Assembly: GCF_020748465.1 (NCBI RefSeq)
Contig: NZ_JAHZMP010000006.1
Span: forward strand, 124,001-188,000
Direction of reading: 5' to 3'
Source: Terrisporobacter mayombei
Lineage (GTDB): Bacteria > Bacillota > Clostridia > Peptostreptococcales > Peptostreptococcaceae
Length of the DNA stretch: 64,000 nt
Positions within the stretch are counted from its first letter, which is position 1. The number at the start of each line of letters is the position of its first letter. Below, piece by piece: positions 45,152-53,991 of the stretch. The translations under genes were made by a program, and so were the position numbers. The notes under the pieces were generated by a model. The model was not told the DNA's origin, did no database searches, and saw only the letters and a program-made list of their open reading frames with translations.

Positions 45152-46561
45152 CTATTCACCTTCTTTGTATCTTGTCACCTGGAATCTTTCTATTTCATAT
45201 TCTTCATGTGGGTTTATACCAGCTTTTTCACAAGCTATTTGAAGTTGATAATCCACAGTGTCTACCCCTTCTAAATCAGGAAGTAGTAAGCCTTTTTTAT
45301 ATCCCTGTATAACTATAACTCCATATTTTTTAGGGTCTAATTCTTCTTTTGTACATTTATGTGGTCTACTAAGTACATCCACTGATATGTCAATATCTAA
45401 TAATTCATTTTCTGTAACCATTGGAAATCTTGGATCATGAATGGCGGCTTCCACCGAATTTTTTATTATCTCTTCTGCTATGGAATCTGTTGTTGGCAAG
45501 AAAGTTCCAATACAACCTCTTAAATTTCCAAATTTTTTTAAAGATACAAATACTCCACCTTTTTCTTTGCAAAGTTCCTTTGGTAGTTCACTTGGTTTTG
45601 TTATAAGATGACCATAAGTGTAATAATGATTTAAACTTTCCCTAGCTAATTTTACATATAAGTTACTGCTCTTTACTTTTTTGTTATAAAGCTCCTTTTT
45701 CATATTAATTAATTCTTCAAAATTGCTATGGTTTTTTAACTCATTATTAAAAGCCATGACTCCATATCCTACTCCAAAAGGGCCTTCGTATGATAATAAT
45801 TTTCCCTTAACTTCTTCTCCTTCCATAGCTCCAAGCATTGTAAATACAGATCTTAATCCACATTCTCCTGCACATTCTACCATGTATTTATCCATATTAA
45901 ATATGCTTAACACATCACCTTTTTGTAGATTATCTAATAATAACTCATCAAATCTTGAACCTTCTGGCGAATATTCATAAGGTCCATCCTCACTTAATTG
46001 GTGAGACAAATCTCCACTTGCAACTAACACAATCTTTTTATTTAGATTCTTTGCACTTCTCCTTATTGCCATCCCGAACTTATATAGTTCAATATCGCTA
46101 AGGGCTGCATATGTAACATGAACTATTTTATATTCTTTATAATATTTGTTTATAAAATACATAGGTATCATAGCTCCATGGTCTAGCTCATATTTTCTAT
46201 TAAATTTTTTCAAAATATTTGAATCTATTCCTGCTACTGGTATATCTTCTGTATCACAAGTATTAATTAACTCTTCATTAAATTCTTTATCAATTTTTCC
46301 TTCTATGTAAGTGTCAAATTCTCTAAACTGACTAAAATCTCCCTTTATATGTTCTTCATTGGAAATTGCAAAAACATCTGAAAACATAGTTCCATGAGGA
46401 GTTATAATTACTACAGTTTCTGGCTCTAAGTTACCTATTTCTTCTCCTACTTGATTACAAGCATCAATAGTGCTTTGTATCTCTCTTTCTTGTCCCTTAC
46501 CCACAGATGGGATTATCAAAGGTGGGTGGGGCATTAAATAATATCTTAATATGTTTTCCAT
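45152..46561 (-). CDS. AmmeMemoRadiSam fused MEMO1-AMMECR1 protein
   Basis: A protein of about 469 residues with two domains. Residues 1-280 are MEMO1-like, a dioxygenase-like fold with metal-ligand motifs MPHPPLIIPSVG, TPHGTMFSDVF and VASGDLSHQLSEDGPY. Residues 290-469 are AMMECR1-like, with GCIGTFLPTTDSIAEEI and FPMVTENELLDIDISVDVL. The longer frame begins with a GTG inside the ribosome site; I choose the ATG at 46561 after GAGGTG. Function unknown; the pair is conserved in all domains of life. Confidence 0.92.
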   Translation of the reverse strand: MENILRYYLMPHPPLIIPSVGKGQEREIQSTIDACNQVGEEIGNLEPETVVIITPHGTMFSDVFAISNEEHIKGDFSQFREFDTYIEGKIDKEFNEELINTCDTEDIPVAGIDSNILKKFNRKYELDHGAMIPMYFINKYYKEYKIVHVTYAALSDIELYKFGMAIRRSAKNLNKKIVLVASGDLSHQLSEDGPYEYSPEGSRFDELLLDNLQKGDVLSIFNMDKYMVECAGECGLRSVFTMLGAMEGEEVKGKLLSYEGPFGVGYGVMAFNNELKNHSNFEELINMKKELYNKKVKSSNLYVKLARESLNHYYTYGHLITKPSELPKELCKEKGGVFVSLKKFGNLRGCIGTFLPTTDSIAEEIIKNSVEAAIHDPRFPMVTENELLDIDISVDVLSRPHKCTKEELDPKKYGVIVIQGYKKGLLLPDLEGVDTVDYQLQIACEKAGINPHEEYEIERFQVTRYKEGE

Positions 46562-46726
46562 AATATACACCTCGCTTTATATTTAAAATATATCCTCTTA
46601 TTATTTTGCCTATTTTTTTAAGTAATATTTTTCAAACAAAAAAATCCTTATTATAGATGTTTTAGAATTGTGTTAAGATACCCTCTTTTTTCTATAATAA
46701 GTCTTGAGTTTTTTAGTATTCATAAA

Positions 46727-46766
46727 TAAAAAGCTATGAAATTTAATTAAATTTCATAGCTTTTAA
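46727..46766 (-). terminator. Terminator of the siderophore-binding protein gene
   Basis: AAAAGCTATGAAAT / ATTTCATAGCTTTT (14 bp or more), followed on the minus strand by TATTTATG, sits 45 nt after the stop. Confidence 0.85.
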
Positions 46767-46810
46767 AGTTTATTTGCATTATAATCTTAATTTTTAATCA
46801 GATGAGTATA

Positions 46811-47764
46811 TTATTTTATTGCCTTTGCTATTTCATCTATCATTATATTTGTTGATTCTATACCACCAGTCATTGTATACCATACTACAGAATCTAAGTA
46901 TACTATCTTATCATTTTTAGCAACATCTGTTTTGTTCATTATTTCATTATCAAATAAAGTTTGTGCACTCTCCCCTTTACCTGTTACTGATCCTCTATCC
47001 ACAACAAATACATAATCTGAATTATTTTCTAAGAAATATTCAAATGTTATTTGTTGTCCATGAGTAGATTCTTCTATATTTTTATCTAATTGTTTAAATC
47101 CTAAGTCACTATATATTAGTCCATATCTTGAAGCTTGTGAGAATAAACTTACACTACCTTCATTTGACATAACTACTGAAGCTGATATTCCTTTTTTACT
47201 TACTACTTTCTTTAAATCTGCTACTTTCTTTTCTATTTCATTTAATGCTTTTTTTACTTCATCTTGTTTATCAAATAAGTTCCCAATATCTGTTGCTACC
47301 GTTGAGAATGAATCCATGTAGTTTTCACCATTTACTGCTAAATATACTGTTGGGGCTATTTCTTTAAATGAATCTATTTGCTCTGCCTGTCTTCCTCCTA
47401 TTATTATTAAATCTGGATTTAATGCTTCTATTGCTTCAAAATCAGGCTCTTTTAAATCACCAACATTTGTGTATTTATCATCTGCATAAACTGATAATAT
47501 CTCTGGTAAAGTTCCATTTTTAGGTAATCCAACTATATCAACACCTAAATTCTTTAATATATCTGCAACACCATAATCAAATACTACTATTCTTTCTGGA
47601 TTTTTATTTAATTCAACTTTTTCACCATTAGCATCAGTCACTGATACTGTAGTTGTTGCTTTACTATCTGACTCAGTATTTTTTTCTTTTTTCATTCCTA
47701 TTGAGAATATACCTATTGTTGCTATTATAACTATACTGATTATTATTGCTATTTTTTTGTTCAT
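46811..47764 (-). CDS. yclQ: Siderophore ABC transporter substrate-binding protein
   Basis: A 317-residue binding protein of the YclQ/CeuE type (petrobactin-like catecholate siderophores). An N-terminal hydrophobic segment (7-23) leads the periplasmic-binding fold: NPERIVVFDYGVADILKNLG, then DLIIIGGRQAEQI and STHGQQITFEYFLENNSDYV. The usual lipobox cysteine is absent: the segment ends FSIGMKKEKN. Substrate not determined by sequence. It follows a Fur-box-bearing leader and sits after the ATPase gene. Confidence 0.87.
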   Translation of the reverse strand: MNKKIAIIISIVIIATIGIFSIGMKKEKNTESDSKATTTVSVTDANGEKVELNKNPERIVVFDYGVADILKNLGVDIVGLPKNGTLPEILSVYADDKYTNVGDLKEPDFEAIEALNPDLIIIGGRQAEQIDSFKEIAPTVYLAVNGENYMDSFSTVATDIGNLFDKQDEVKKALNEIEKKVADLKKVVSKKGISASVVMSNEGSVSLFSQASRYGLIYSDLGFKQLDKNIEESTHGQQITFEYFLENNSDYVFVVDRGSVTGKGESAQTLFDNEIMNKTDVAKNDKIVYLDSVVWYTMTGGIESTNIMIDEIAKAIK

Positions 47765-47789
47765 TTTGCCATCTCTCCTTTTCGATATA

Positions 47790-47802
47790 GATAATCATTA
47801 TC
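47790..47802. promoter_or_regulatory. Fur box upstream of yclQ
   Basis: GATAATCATTATC is a perfect 13-bp palindrome matching the core of the Fur consensus. It lies 26 nt upstream of the yclQ ATG, between the ATPase and binding-protein genes, and implies iron repression of the binding protein from its own promoter. Confidence 0.8.
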
Positions 47803-47852
47803 ATTTATTTTATATTTTTTTACTGGCATAAACCAGTATATTTTAAACCTTA

Positions 47853-48608
47853 TTAAAAATAGATACTTATTTTATTACCATCTATTTCTTCTACTTTAAA
47901 GTCCATTTCATAAATATTCTCTAAAGTTTCTTTATTAATTATTTCACCTACAGTTCCCTCTTTAGCTATAACTCCATTTTTTAAACAGATAATATAGTCT
48001 GAGTAACAAGATGTAAAGTTGATATCATGCATAACAAGTACTATTGTTTTACCTAAATCATCACAAAGTTTTCTAAGAACTTTCATCATTTGAACAGAGT
48101 TGTTCATGTCTAAATTGTTAAGTGGCTCATCTAAGAATATGTATTCCGTTCCTTGGGCTATAACCATTGCTATATAAGCTCTTTGCCTTTGTCCACCACT
48201 TAGCTCATCTAAATATTTATCTTGTATATCAGCAAGCCTCATATATTCTATTGCTTCTTCAACATACTTTAAGTCCTCTTCTTTAAGCTTTCCATCACAG
48301 TATGGAAATCTACCAAAGCTTACTAGTTCTCTTATCGTAAGTCTAATATTTATATTGTTAGACTGTTTTAATATAGCTATCTTTTTAGATAATTCTTTTT
48401 TATCCCAACTTTCGAGCTCTTTTCCCTCTATAAAAACTTGTCCACTATCTCTTTTCATAAGTCTTGTTATCATAGAAAGAGCAGTACTTTTACCAGCTCC
48501 ATTGGGACCTATAAAAGAAGTTATCTTTCCTTTTTCTATTTTAAGAGATACATTATGTATCACATTTTTATCATTATATTGTTTGCTTAAATTTCTTACT
48601 TCGATCAT
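47853..48608 (-). CDS. yclP: Siderophore ABC transporter ATP-binding protein
   Basis: A 251-residue FecE-type ATPase. Walker A is GPNGAGKST (near 35), the signature LSGGQRQRAYIAMV (near 136), Walker B YIFLDEPLNNLD, and H-loop VLVMHD. It energises the two neighbouring permeases. The ATG overlaps the end of the upstream permease gene by 4 nt. Confidence 0.93.
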   Translation of the reverse strand: MIEVRNLSKQYNDKNVIHNVSLKIEKGKITSFIGPNGAGKSTALSMITRLMKRDSGQVFIEGKELESWDKKELSKKIAILKQSNNINIRLTIRELVSFGRFPYCDGKLKEEDLKYVEEAIEYMRLADIQDKYLDELSGGQRQRAYIAMVIAQGTEYIFLDEPLNNLDMNNSVQMMKVLRKLCDDLGKTIVLVMHDINFTSCYSDYIICLKNGVIAKEGTVGEIINKETLENIYEMDFKVEEIDGNKISIYF

Positions 48609-49612
48609 ATTTTGCTCTCCTTATAAAGTAGATACATAAAGTAAATTCCACCTATCATATCTATTATTACACTAACTGGTGTAGTTAAATGTAATACTCT
48701 TTCTATCACTAATTGGCCAAATACTAAAGCAAATATACTAACAAGCACTGATACAATTATTAAATAGATATGTTTATATGTTTGCATCATTTCACGAGCA
48801 ACATTTGCTACTAATAATCCCAAAAATGTTACTGGTCCAACTAAAGCTGTTGATACTGCTATTAATACTGATATAATTATTAATGATTTTCTCATTAGCT
48901 TATCATAATCCACCCCTAAGTTTATGGCTTGATCTTTTCCTAAGCTCATTACATCAAAATAATTAATATCATCAACTACAAAAGGAATTATCAAAAGTAT
49001 TACTATTATTGATAAAAGTAATATGTCCACATTTACATTATTGAAGCTTGCAAATAGTTTTGACTGAAGTACTAAATATTCATTTGGATCTATTACCATT
49101 TGCATAAATGAAGACGAACTTTTAAAGAATGTTCCACAAATCATTCCTACTAATAATACAAACATTATATTTGCATTTTCTCTTTTAAATACTATTTTGT
49201 ATAAAGCCAAAGAACCAATAACCATAAATATTACACATATCAAAAAGTTTAACTTTTGATTTGAAGCAAATACACTACTTGAGCCAAAAGCAAATATTAT
49301 TACTGTTTGGATTGATACATATAATGAATCTATTCCCATTACACTAGGTGTTAGTATTCTATTGTCTGTTATAGTCTGGAATATTATTGTTGAAAAACCT
49401 ATACATCCACCTGTAACTACTATTGCTATCAATCTTGGTATTCTTTTTGACAAAGCATATTCCATACTTCCAGAATTAATTTCAAGAGTTAAGAATAATA
49501 CACAAGAAATTAAAATTAATAAAGATAAAATAACTATATGCATATTTAATTTTTGTTTTTTATTTTTTACATTTTTATTTACATAACTTTTATTTTCTAA
49601 ATCAGCTTGCAT
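48605..49612 (-). CDS. yclO: Siderophore ABC transporter permease 2
   Basis: A 335-residue FecCD-family permease with about nine to ten helices; GPVTFLGLLVANVAREMM is the conserved cytoplasmic coupling region. Residues 1-22 are a charged cytoplasmic tail. It overlaps the first permease gene by 11 nt, so the pair are coupled. It forms a heterodimer with yclN. Confidence 0.9.
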   Translation of the reverse strand: MQADLENKSYVNKNVKNKKQKLNMHIVILSLLILISCVLFLTLEINSGSMEYALSKRIPRLIAIVVTGGCIGFSTIIFQTITDNRILTPSVMGIDSLYVSIQTVIIFAFGSSSVFASNQKLNFLICVIFMVIGSLALYKIVFKRENANIMFVLLVGMICGTFFKSSSSFMQMVIDPNEYLVLQSKLFASFNNVNVDILLLSIIVILLIIPFVVDDINYFDVMSLGKDQAINLGVDYDKLMRKSLIIISVLIAVSTALVGPVTFLGLLVANVAREMMQTYKHIYLIIVSVLVSIFALVFGQLVIERVLHLTTPVSVIIDMIGGIYFMYLLYKESKI

Positions 49613-50555
49613 ATGACTTCCTCCTTAATATTAAATAAAGGAATATGACACTTCCTATAACTCCAACTGTAAGTCCAACAGAAAGTTCATATGGATAAAT
49701 TATTACTCTAGCTGCTATGTCACAAACTAAAACAAATATTGCTCCAAATAAGGCTGTATCCCATATATTTTCATGAACATTATCACCTTTATATAAAGAA
49801 ACTATATTAGGAACGATTAATCCTATATAAGGAATTTCTCCTGCTGTTATTACTACACATACTGTGACTATTGAAACTATTACAAGGCCAAGATTAACTA
49901 TTTTTTTGTAATCAAGACCTAAGTTCGTTGCAAAGTCTTCTCCCATACCTGCCACTGTAAATTTATGAGCAAATACAAATGCTAAAATCATAAGTGGTAT
50001 GGCTAAATATAATAATTCATAATTTCCCTTTAAAATCATGGAGAAATTACCTTGCATCCAAGAACCAACATTTTGCATTATTTCAAATTCATATCCTATG
50101 TAAGTCGTTATTGATCCTATTATATTTCCAAACATTATGCCAACTAATGGTACAAATATTACACTTTTAACTTTTAAATTTCTTAAAAATGTCATGAATA
50201 TGAATGTTCCCCCCAAAGCAAATACAAAAGATACCATAGCTTTTTGCATTGTTGTCGCTCCTGGAATAAGTACCATAGCTATAACTATACCTAACTGAGC
50301 AGAGTCTATTGTCGCTCCTGTTGTTGGAGAAACAAATTTATTCTGACTTATTTGTTGCATTATTAACCCACATATACTCATAGCACTTCCTGCCATTAAT
50401 ATACTTATTAATCTTGGGAGTCTACTTACCACCATAAGATGTATAGCCTCTCGATCTCTACTTAAAATATTCATTATATTTATATTTTTAGCTCCTAAAA
50501 ATATAGAAACTAAAGATAATCCAATTAACATTATGATTAAATATCTTTTTTTCAT
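49602..50555 (-). CDS. yclN: Siderophore ABC transporter permease 1
   Basis: A protein of about 317 residues, FecCD family, with GEIPYIGLIVPNIVSLYKG as the coupling motif and about nine helices. The frame can open at 50600, but the AGGAGA site stands 5 nt before the ATG at 50555 (MKKRYLIIMLIGLS), so I start there. A Fur-like box lies 50 nt upstream. Its operon is yclN-yclO-yclP with yclQ behind a second box. Confidence 0.9.
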   Translation of the reverse strand: MKKRYLIIMLIGLSLVSIFLGAKNINIMNILSRDREAIHLMVVSRLPRLISILMAGSAMSICGLIMQQISQNKFVSPTTGATIDSAQLGIVIAMVLIPGATTMQKAMVSFVFALGGTFIFMTFLRNLKVKSVIFVPLVGIMFGNIIGSITTYIGYEFEIMQNVGSWMQGNFSMILKGNYELLYLAIPLMILAFVFAHKFTVAGMGEDFATNLGLDYKKIVNLGLVIVSIVTVCVVITAGEIPYIGLIVPNIVSLYKGDNVHENIWDTALFGAIFVLVCDIAARVIIYPYELSVGLTVGVIGSVIFLYLILRRKSYAS

Positions 50556-50602
50556 TTTTATCTCCTGTTGCATTTTTTCGAAATTGAATTTCATGTTCAT
50601 AT

Positions 50603-50615
50603 GATATTTATTATC
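50603..50615. promoter_or_regulatory. Fur-like box upstream of yclN
   Basis: GATATTTATTATC matches 11 of 13 positions of the perfect box at 47790-47802, and sits in a TGATATTTA-rich leader directly upstream of the first permease gene. Confidence 0.6.
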
Positions 50616-50722
50616 ATTTTGATATTTATATCATACAGTAATTGATAATAGTTTTCAATACCTATTTTGTAATTTTGTTAATATTTTTGTATTAATTTAT
50701 TAATATTTGTAATTTCCCCATA

Positions 50723-50757
50723 AAAAACACCCTGATTTTACTAAATCAGAGCGTTTC
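50723..50757 (-). terminator. Terminator of the phosphodiesterase gene
   Basis: AAACGCTCTGATTTA pairs with TAAAATCAGGGTGTTT; the minus strand then continues into TTTTTATGG. Confidence 0.75.
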
Positions 50758-50760
50758 ATC

Positions 50761-51213
50761 CTAGTCAAACATAATATCAATTTTCTCTATATTATAACTA
50801 TTATTTTCAATGGTCATAATTATAAAGTTTATAGGCAGGCCAAATCGTCTTTTACCACAACTACCTGGATTTAACCAAAGTATTTCTTCGATTTTCTCAC
50901 AAAAATATTTATGAGAGTGTCCAAAAATAATTACATCAACAGATTTTAAATTTGGTGAAATCTCTTTTTTATTGTGAACCATATAAAATCTAATATTTCC
51001 TATATTAAAATATAATTCTTTTGGTAGTTTTTCTGCCCACTCACCTTTATCATTATTACCTCTCAGCGCATATACAGGCGCTATATTTTTCAATTCCTTT
51101 AGAACATCTTCTGAGTTAATATCGCCACCATGTACTATATAATCACATTTTTTCAAATAATTGATTACTTCTTCTCGTAATAATCCATGAGTATCTGATA
51201 TAATACCCACCAT
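50761..51213 (-). CDS. MJ0936/YfcE-type metallophosphodiesterase
   Basis: A protein of about 150 residues. Metal ligands are visible in GIISDTHG (start), IVHGGDIN, LRGNNDKGEW, MVHNKKEI and FGHSHKYF. These enzymes hydrolyse phosphodiesters with Mn. The frame extends upstream with a GTG at 51240 that lies in an AAGGTG site; the ATG at 51213 follows AAAGGT at proper spacing and matches the family start. Confidence 0.85.
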   Translation of the reverse strand: MVGIISDTHGLLREEVINYLKKCDYIVHGGDINSEDVLKELKNIAPVYALRGNNDKGEWAEKLPKELYFNIGNIRFYMVHNKKEISPNLKSVDVIIFGHSHKYFCEKIEEILWLNPGSCGKRRFGLPINFIIMTIENNSYNIEKIDIMFD

Positions 51214-51229
51214 ATATTTACCTTTCAAT

Positions 51230-51409
51230 TTATTTTTCACCTTCTATTTGCTCAATTTCATTTTCTTTTATTAAGTCTTGTTCTTTATAATATTGTTGTA
51301 CACTTATAGATTTATCATTATTAATCCTTTCATCTTTTTTAAGATATTTTTCTATAGTAAAATTAATAGCATAAAAATATATATTTTTATTATCTAAAAT
51401 CTTCTTTAT
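51230..51409 (-). pseudogene. Startless open stretch, possible gene remnant
   Basis: Between the MerR stop and the phosphodiesterase there is a 59-codon open frame without any start codon, closed upstream by two TAA codons. It reads FYAINFTIEKYLKKDER ... QQYYKEQDLIKENE and is strongly charged. No family recognised. It may be the tail of a deleted gene. Confidence 0.3.
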
Positions 51410-51412
51410 TTA

Positions 51413-52300
51413 TTATTTCATAATTAAATTGTATTTTGAGTCATAATGTAATCCCAAATCATTACAAATACGTTTATTAATCTTACTTAAAGCTTTATGA
51501 TATTCTTTATATTTAGGTGATAATAAAATCATATTTGGAATAAATATATCGTTATAACCACTATCTTGTAAACGCTGCATAAACTTTCTCTGTAAAATAA
51601 ATGCAGGATGATATTTAAAAAAGAAACTATTTTTTATTTTTACACCTCTTGCAGTCTGTTCTTTTAAATTTTCATATCCTTCATCACTTATATTTATATA
51701 TTCTTTAGTCTTAGCATCCATTTGTTCTACCATTTTGCTCATATCTTGCTTAGGTAATAATTTATACATAATAAAACTGTTAATTTTCATCAATAAAGGT
51801 ATTTTAATTTCTGCATTGTCCCAAAATTCAATTATTCTTTCATATGCATCCTTTTGTTCTTTTGTTTCAATTTTTATTTGCAAATAAGGCATAAAATGAT
51901 TCATAAAATAATAACCATAAAATCCTGGAATCATATCTTGTATTGCTTTGCCTAAAGTTTCATAATCTAAACTTTCATATATTTCTTCTACATCATTGTT
52001 ATCAATAAATCTTTTTAAATATTCTGCTTCGCTTTTATAATCTTCAATCTTATTTATTTTTTCTTTATATATATTTTCTAATAATTGCTTATCTTTATTT
52101 TGAAGCAAAATCTTAATGTTCTTTATACTAATACCCAGCTTTCTATAAACAGAAATTTCTTTTAAAATTTTTATATCTTCTTCAGTATAATTTCTATATC
52201 CATTTTCATCTTTGTTGACTGACAGAAGTCCTTGTTCCTCGTAATATTTAATTGCACGCTTTGTCAAATCAACAACTTGAACAACCTCATTTATTTGCAT
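51413..52300 (-). CDS. MerR family transcriptional regulator
   Basis: A protein of about 295 residues. The MerR helix-turn-helix is at the N-terminus (VVDLTKRAIKYYEEQGLL, then GYRNYTEEDIKILKEI), followed by a coiled-coil linker (70-110) and a C-terminal domain of about 190 residues with no recognised ligand-binding fold. The frame opens at a GTG (52309) inside the ribosome site; the ATG at 52300 has AAGGAG 8 nt upstream. Its promoter has the 19-bp spacer typical of MerR autoregulation. Confidence 0.88.
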   Translation of the reverse strand: MQINEVVQVVDLTKRAIKYYEEQGLLSVNKDENGYRNYTEEDIKILKEISVYRKLGISIKNIKILLQNKDKQLLENIYKEKINKIEDYKSEAEYLKRFIDNNDVEEIYESLDYETLGKAIQDMIPGFYGYYFMNHFMPYLQIKIETKEQKDAYERIIEFWDNAEIKIPLLMKINSFIMYKLLPKQDMSKMVEQMDAKTKEYINISDEGYENLKEQTARGVKIKNSFFFKYHPAFILQRKFMQRLQDSGYNDIFIPNMILLSPKYKEYHKALSKINKRICNDLGLHYDSKYNLIMK

Positions 52301-52332
52301 ATCATTCACTCCTTACTACTTATTTTACACAA

Positions 52333-52363
52333 ATTATATTGCCATACGTAAGGTGCAAGTCAA
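52333..52363 (-). promoter_or_regulatory. MerR-type promoter with 19-bp spacer and operator
   Basis: On the minus strand TTGACT is followed by 19 nt and TATAAT. The spacer contains CCTTACGTATGG, a near-perfect palindrome. The overlong spacer with a central dyad is the hallmark of MerR-activated promoters, here in front of the regulator's own gene. Confidence 0.85.
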
Positions 52364-52434
52364 TAAGATTTATATTAATATGCTTCTTTTAATAAATTCT
52401 TTTTAATTTTAAAAGATAATTAGCGCAATTAATC

Positions 52435-53886
52435 CTATGAGTTATCTCTTTTAACCTTTACCTGTTTTTTCTTAATTATAATTTCCTTATGATTTTTTAA
52501 AAATGATTTCCCTTTATGATTTAAAATGTCTACATAAGAACATGTATCTTTTACTTTAATTACACCAATATCTTCACTACTTATTCCGTCAATATTGCTA
52601 AATGCTCCAACTATATCTATAACTCTTATTTTTTTCTTCTTTCCAACATTTAAGTAGACTCTAGTTATTTCCTCATTTAAATTTTTAACTTCTTGTTTCT
52701 TATTTCTTTTATTATTTAATATATCATTTTGCTGTTGAGCAAATTTTATTTTGCCCATATTTACTTCATTGTCATTAATGCTTTCTATTTCTTGTATTTT
52801 ATCCTTTATATATTCTTCTATTTCCTGAAGATATTTTTCATCTCTAGGCGAAACTATTGTAATAGCTTTTCCCCATTTATCTACTCTTCCTGTTCTTCCT
52901 ATTCTATGAACATAATTTTCTTTATCCCTTGGTACATCATAATTTATTACCAGAGAAATATCCTCAACATGAATACCTCTAGCTGTAATATCACTACTTA
53001 CTAATATATTAAATTTGTTATTTTTAAAATCTTTTATGATAAATAATCTTTTATCCTGAGACATGTCACCATGTATTACTCCAACAGTAAATTTATCTTT
53101 TTTCATATTTTTATAAACTTCATCTACTTTATTTCTTGTATTTGCAAAAATAATTAAAGATTTTGGGCATTCCTTATAAATAATCCTTTTTAATAATTCA
53201 TATTTATCATTTTCTTCGCTTTTAATAAAATATTCACTAATTTGTTTTTTTATTTTTTCATCGTCTTTAATATCTATTCTAAGTGGATTTTCCATATATT
53301 TATTACAAATTAAATTTATATTGTCATCTATAGTTGCTGAAAACATACCTTTGCACGATTTTTCAGGTAGCTTACTCAATATGAATTCCATATCATCAAC
53401 AAAACTTTTATGTAGCATTTTATCTGCTTCATCGATTACAAAATTTTTTATGTTACTTAAATCAATAGTTCCTCTACCAATATGATCAATTATTCTTCCA
53501 GGTGTAGCAACTACTATATGAACCCTTTGCTTTAACTCTGTTACTTGCTCCCTTAGTGGTTGCTTTCCAAATATTGCGCTACATCTAACTTTTTTTATTC
53601 TTCCTATATTTTGTATTTCCTCTTTAATTTGCAGAGCTAACTCTCTTGTTGGAGCTATTATTAATCCTTGTACACTGTTATTATCTATATCAATTTTTTC
53701 TACCATTGGTATGGCAAAAGATGCTGTTTTTCCACTTCCTGTTTTAGATTTTACTATTACATCTGCTTTTTCTATTAACCTAGGAATAACTTCATCTTGA
53801 ACTTTTGAAGGTTCTTTATAGTTTAAGTTATTTAATGACTTTATTATGTTTTTATCTAAATTAAACTTTTCAAATTTATTATTCAT
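52435..53886 (-). CDS. dbpA: DEAD-box RNA helicase, DbpA-like
   Basis: A 483-residue helicase. The Q motif, SKTGSGKTASF (Walker A), PTRELALQI, VATPGRI, VIDEADKM (DEAD), FSATID and HRIGRTGR are in order through residue 350. The C-terminal domain (about 405-480), with KKKIRVIDIVGAFSNIDGI, resembles the DbpA RNA-binding domain that targets 23S rRNA hairpin 92. Role: 50S assembly (inferred from family). The ATG at 53886 follows TAAGGAGA. Monocistronic. Confidence 0.88.
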   Translation of the reverse strand: MNNKFEKFNLDKNIIKSLNNLNYKEPSKVQDEVIPRLIEKADVIVKSKTGSGKTASFAIPMVEKIDIDNNSVQGLIIAPTRELALQIKEEIQNIGRIKKVRCSAIFGKQPLREQVTELKQRVHIVVATPGRIIDHIGRGTIDLSNIKNFVIDEADKMLHKSFVDDMEFILSKLPEKSCKGMFSATIDDNINLICNKYMENPLRIDIKDDEKIKKQISEYFIKSEENDKYELLKRIIYKECPKSLIIFANTRNKVDEVYKNMKKDKFTVGVIHGDMSQDKRLFIIKDFKNNKFNILVSSDITARGIHVEDISLVINYDVPRDKENYVHRIGRTGRVDKWGKAITIVSPRDEKYLQEIEEYIKDKIQEIESINDNEVNMGKIKFAQQQNDILNNKRNKKQEVKNLNEEITRVYLNVGKKKKIRVIDIVGAFSNIDGISSEDIGVIKVKDTCSYVDILNHKGKSFLKNHKEIIIKKKQVKVKRDNS

Positions 53887-53951
53887 TTTTATCTCCTTAA
53901 TTTCATAACATCTCTTATCATTATAATTGTCTAATTAACATTATTCAAAAC

Positions 53952-53988
53952 AAAAAAAGTCAGCACTAATTAGTAATGCCGACTTTTA
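53952..53988 (-). terminator. Terminator of the MarR-MATE operon
   Basis: AAAGTCGGCATTA pairs imperfectly with TAGTGCTGACTTT on the minus strand and is followed by TTTTG; it lies 4 nt after the MATE stop. Confidence 0.8.
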
Positions 53989-53991
53989 TAT

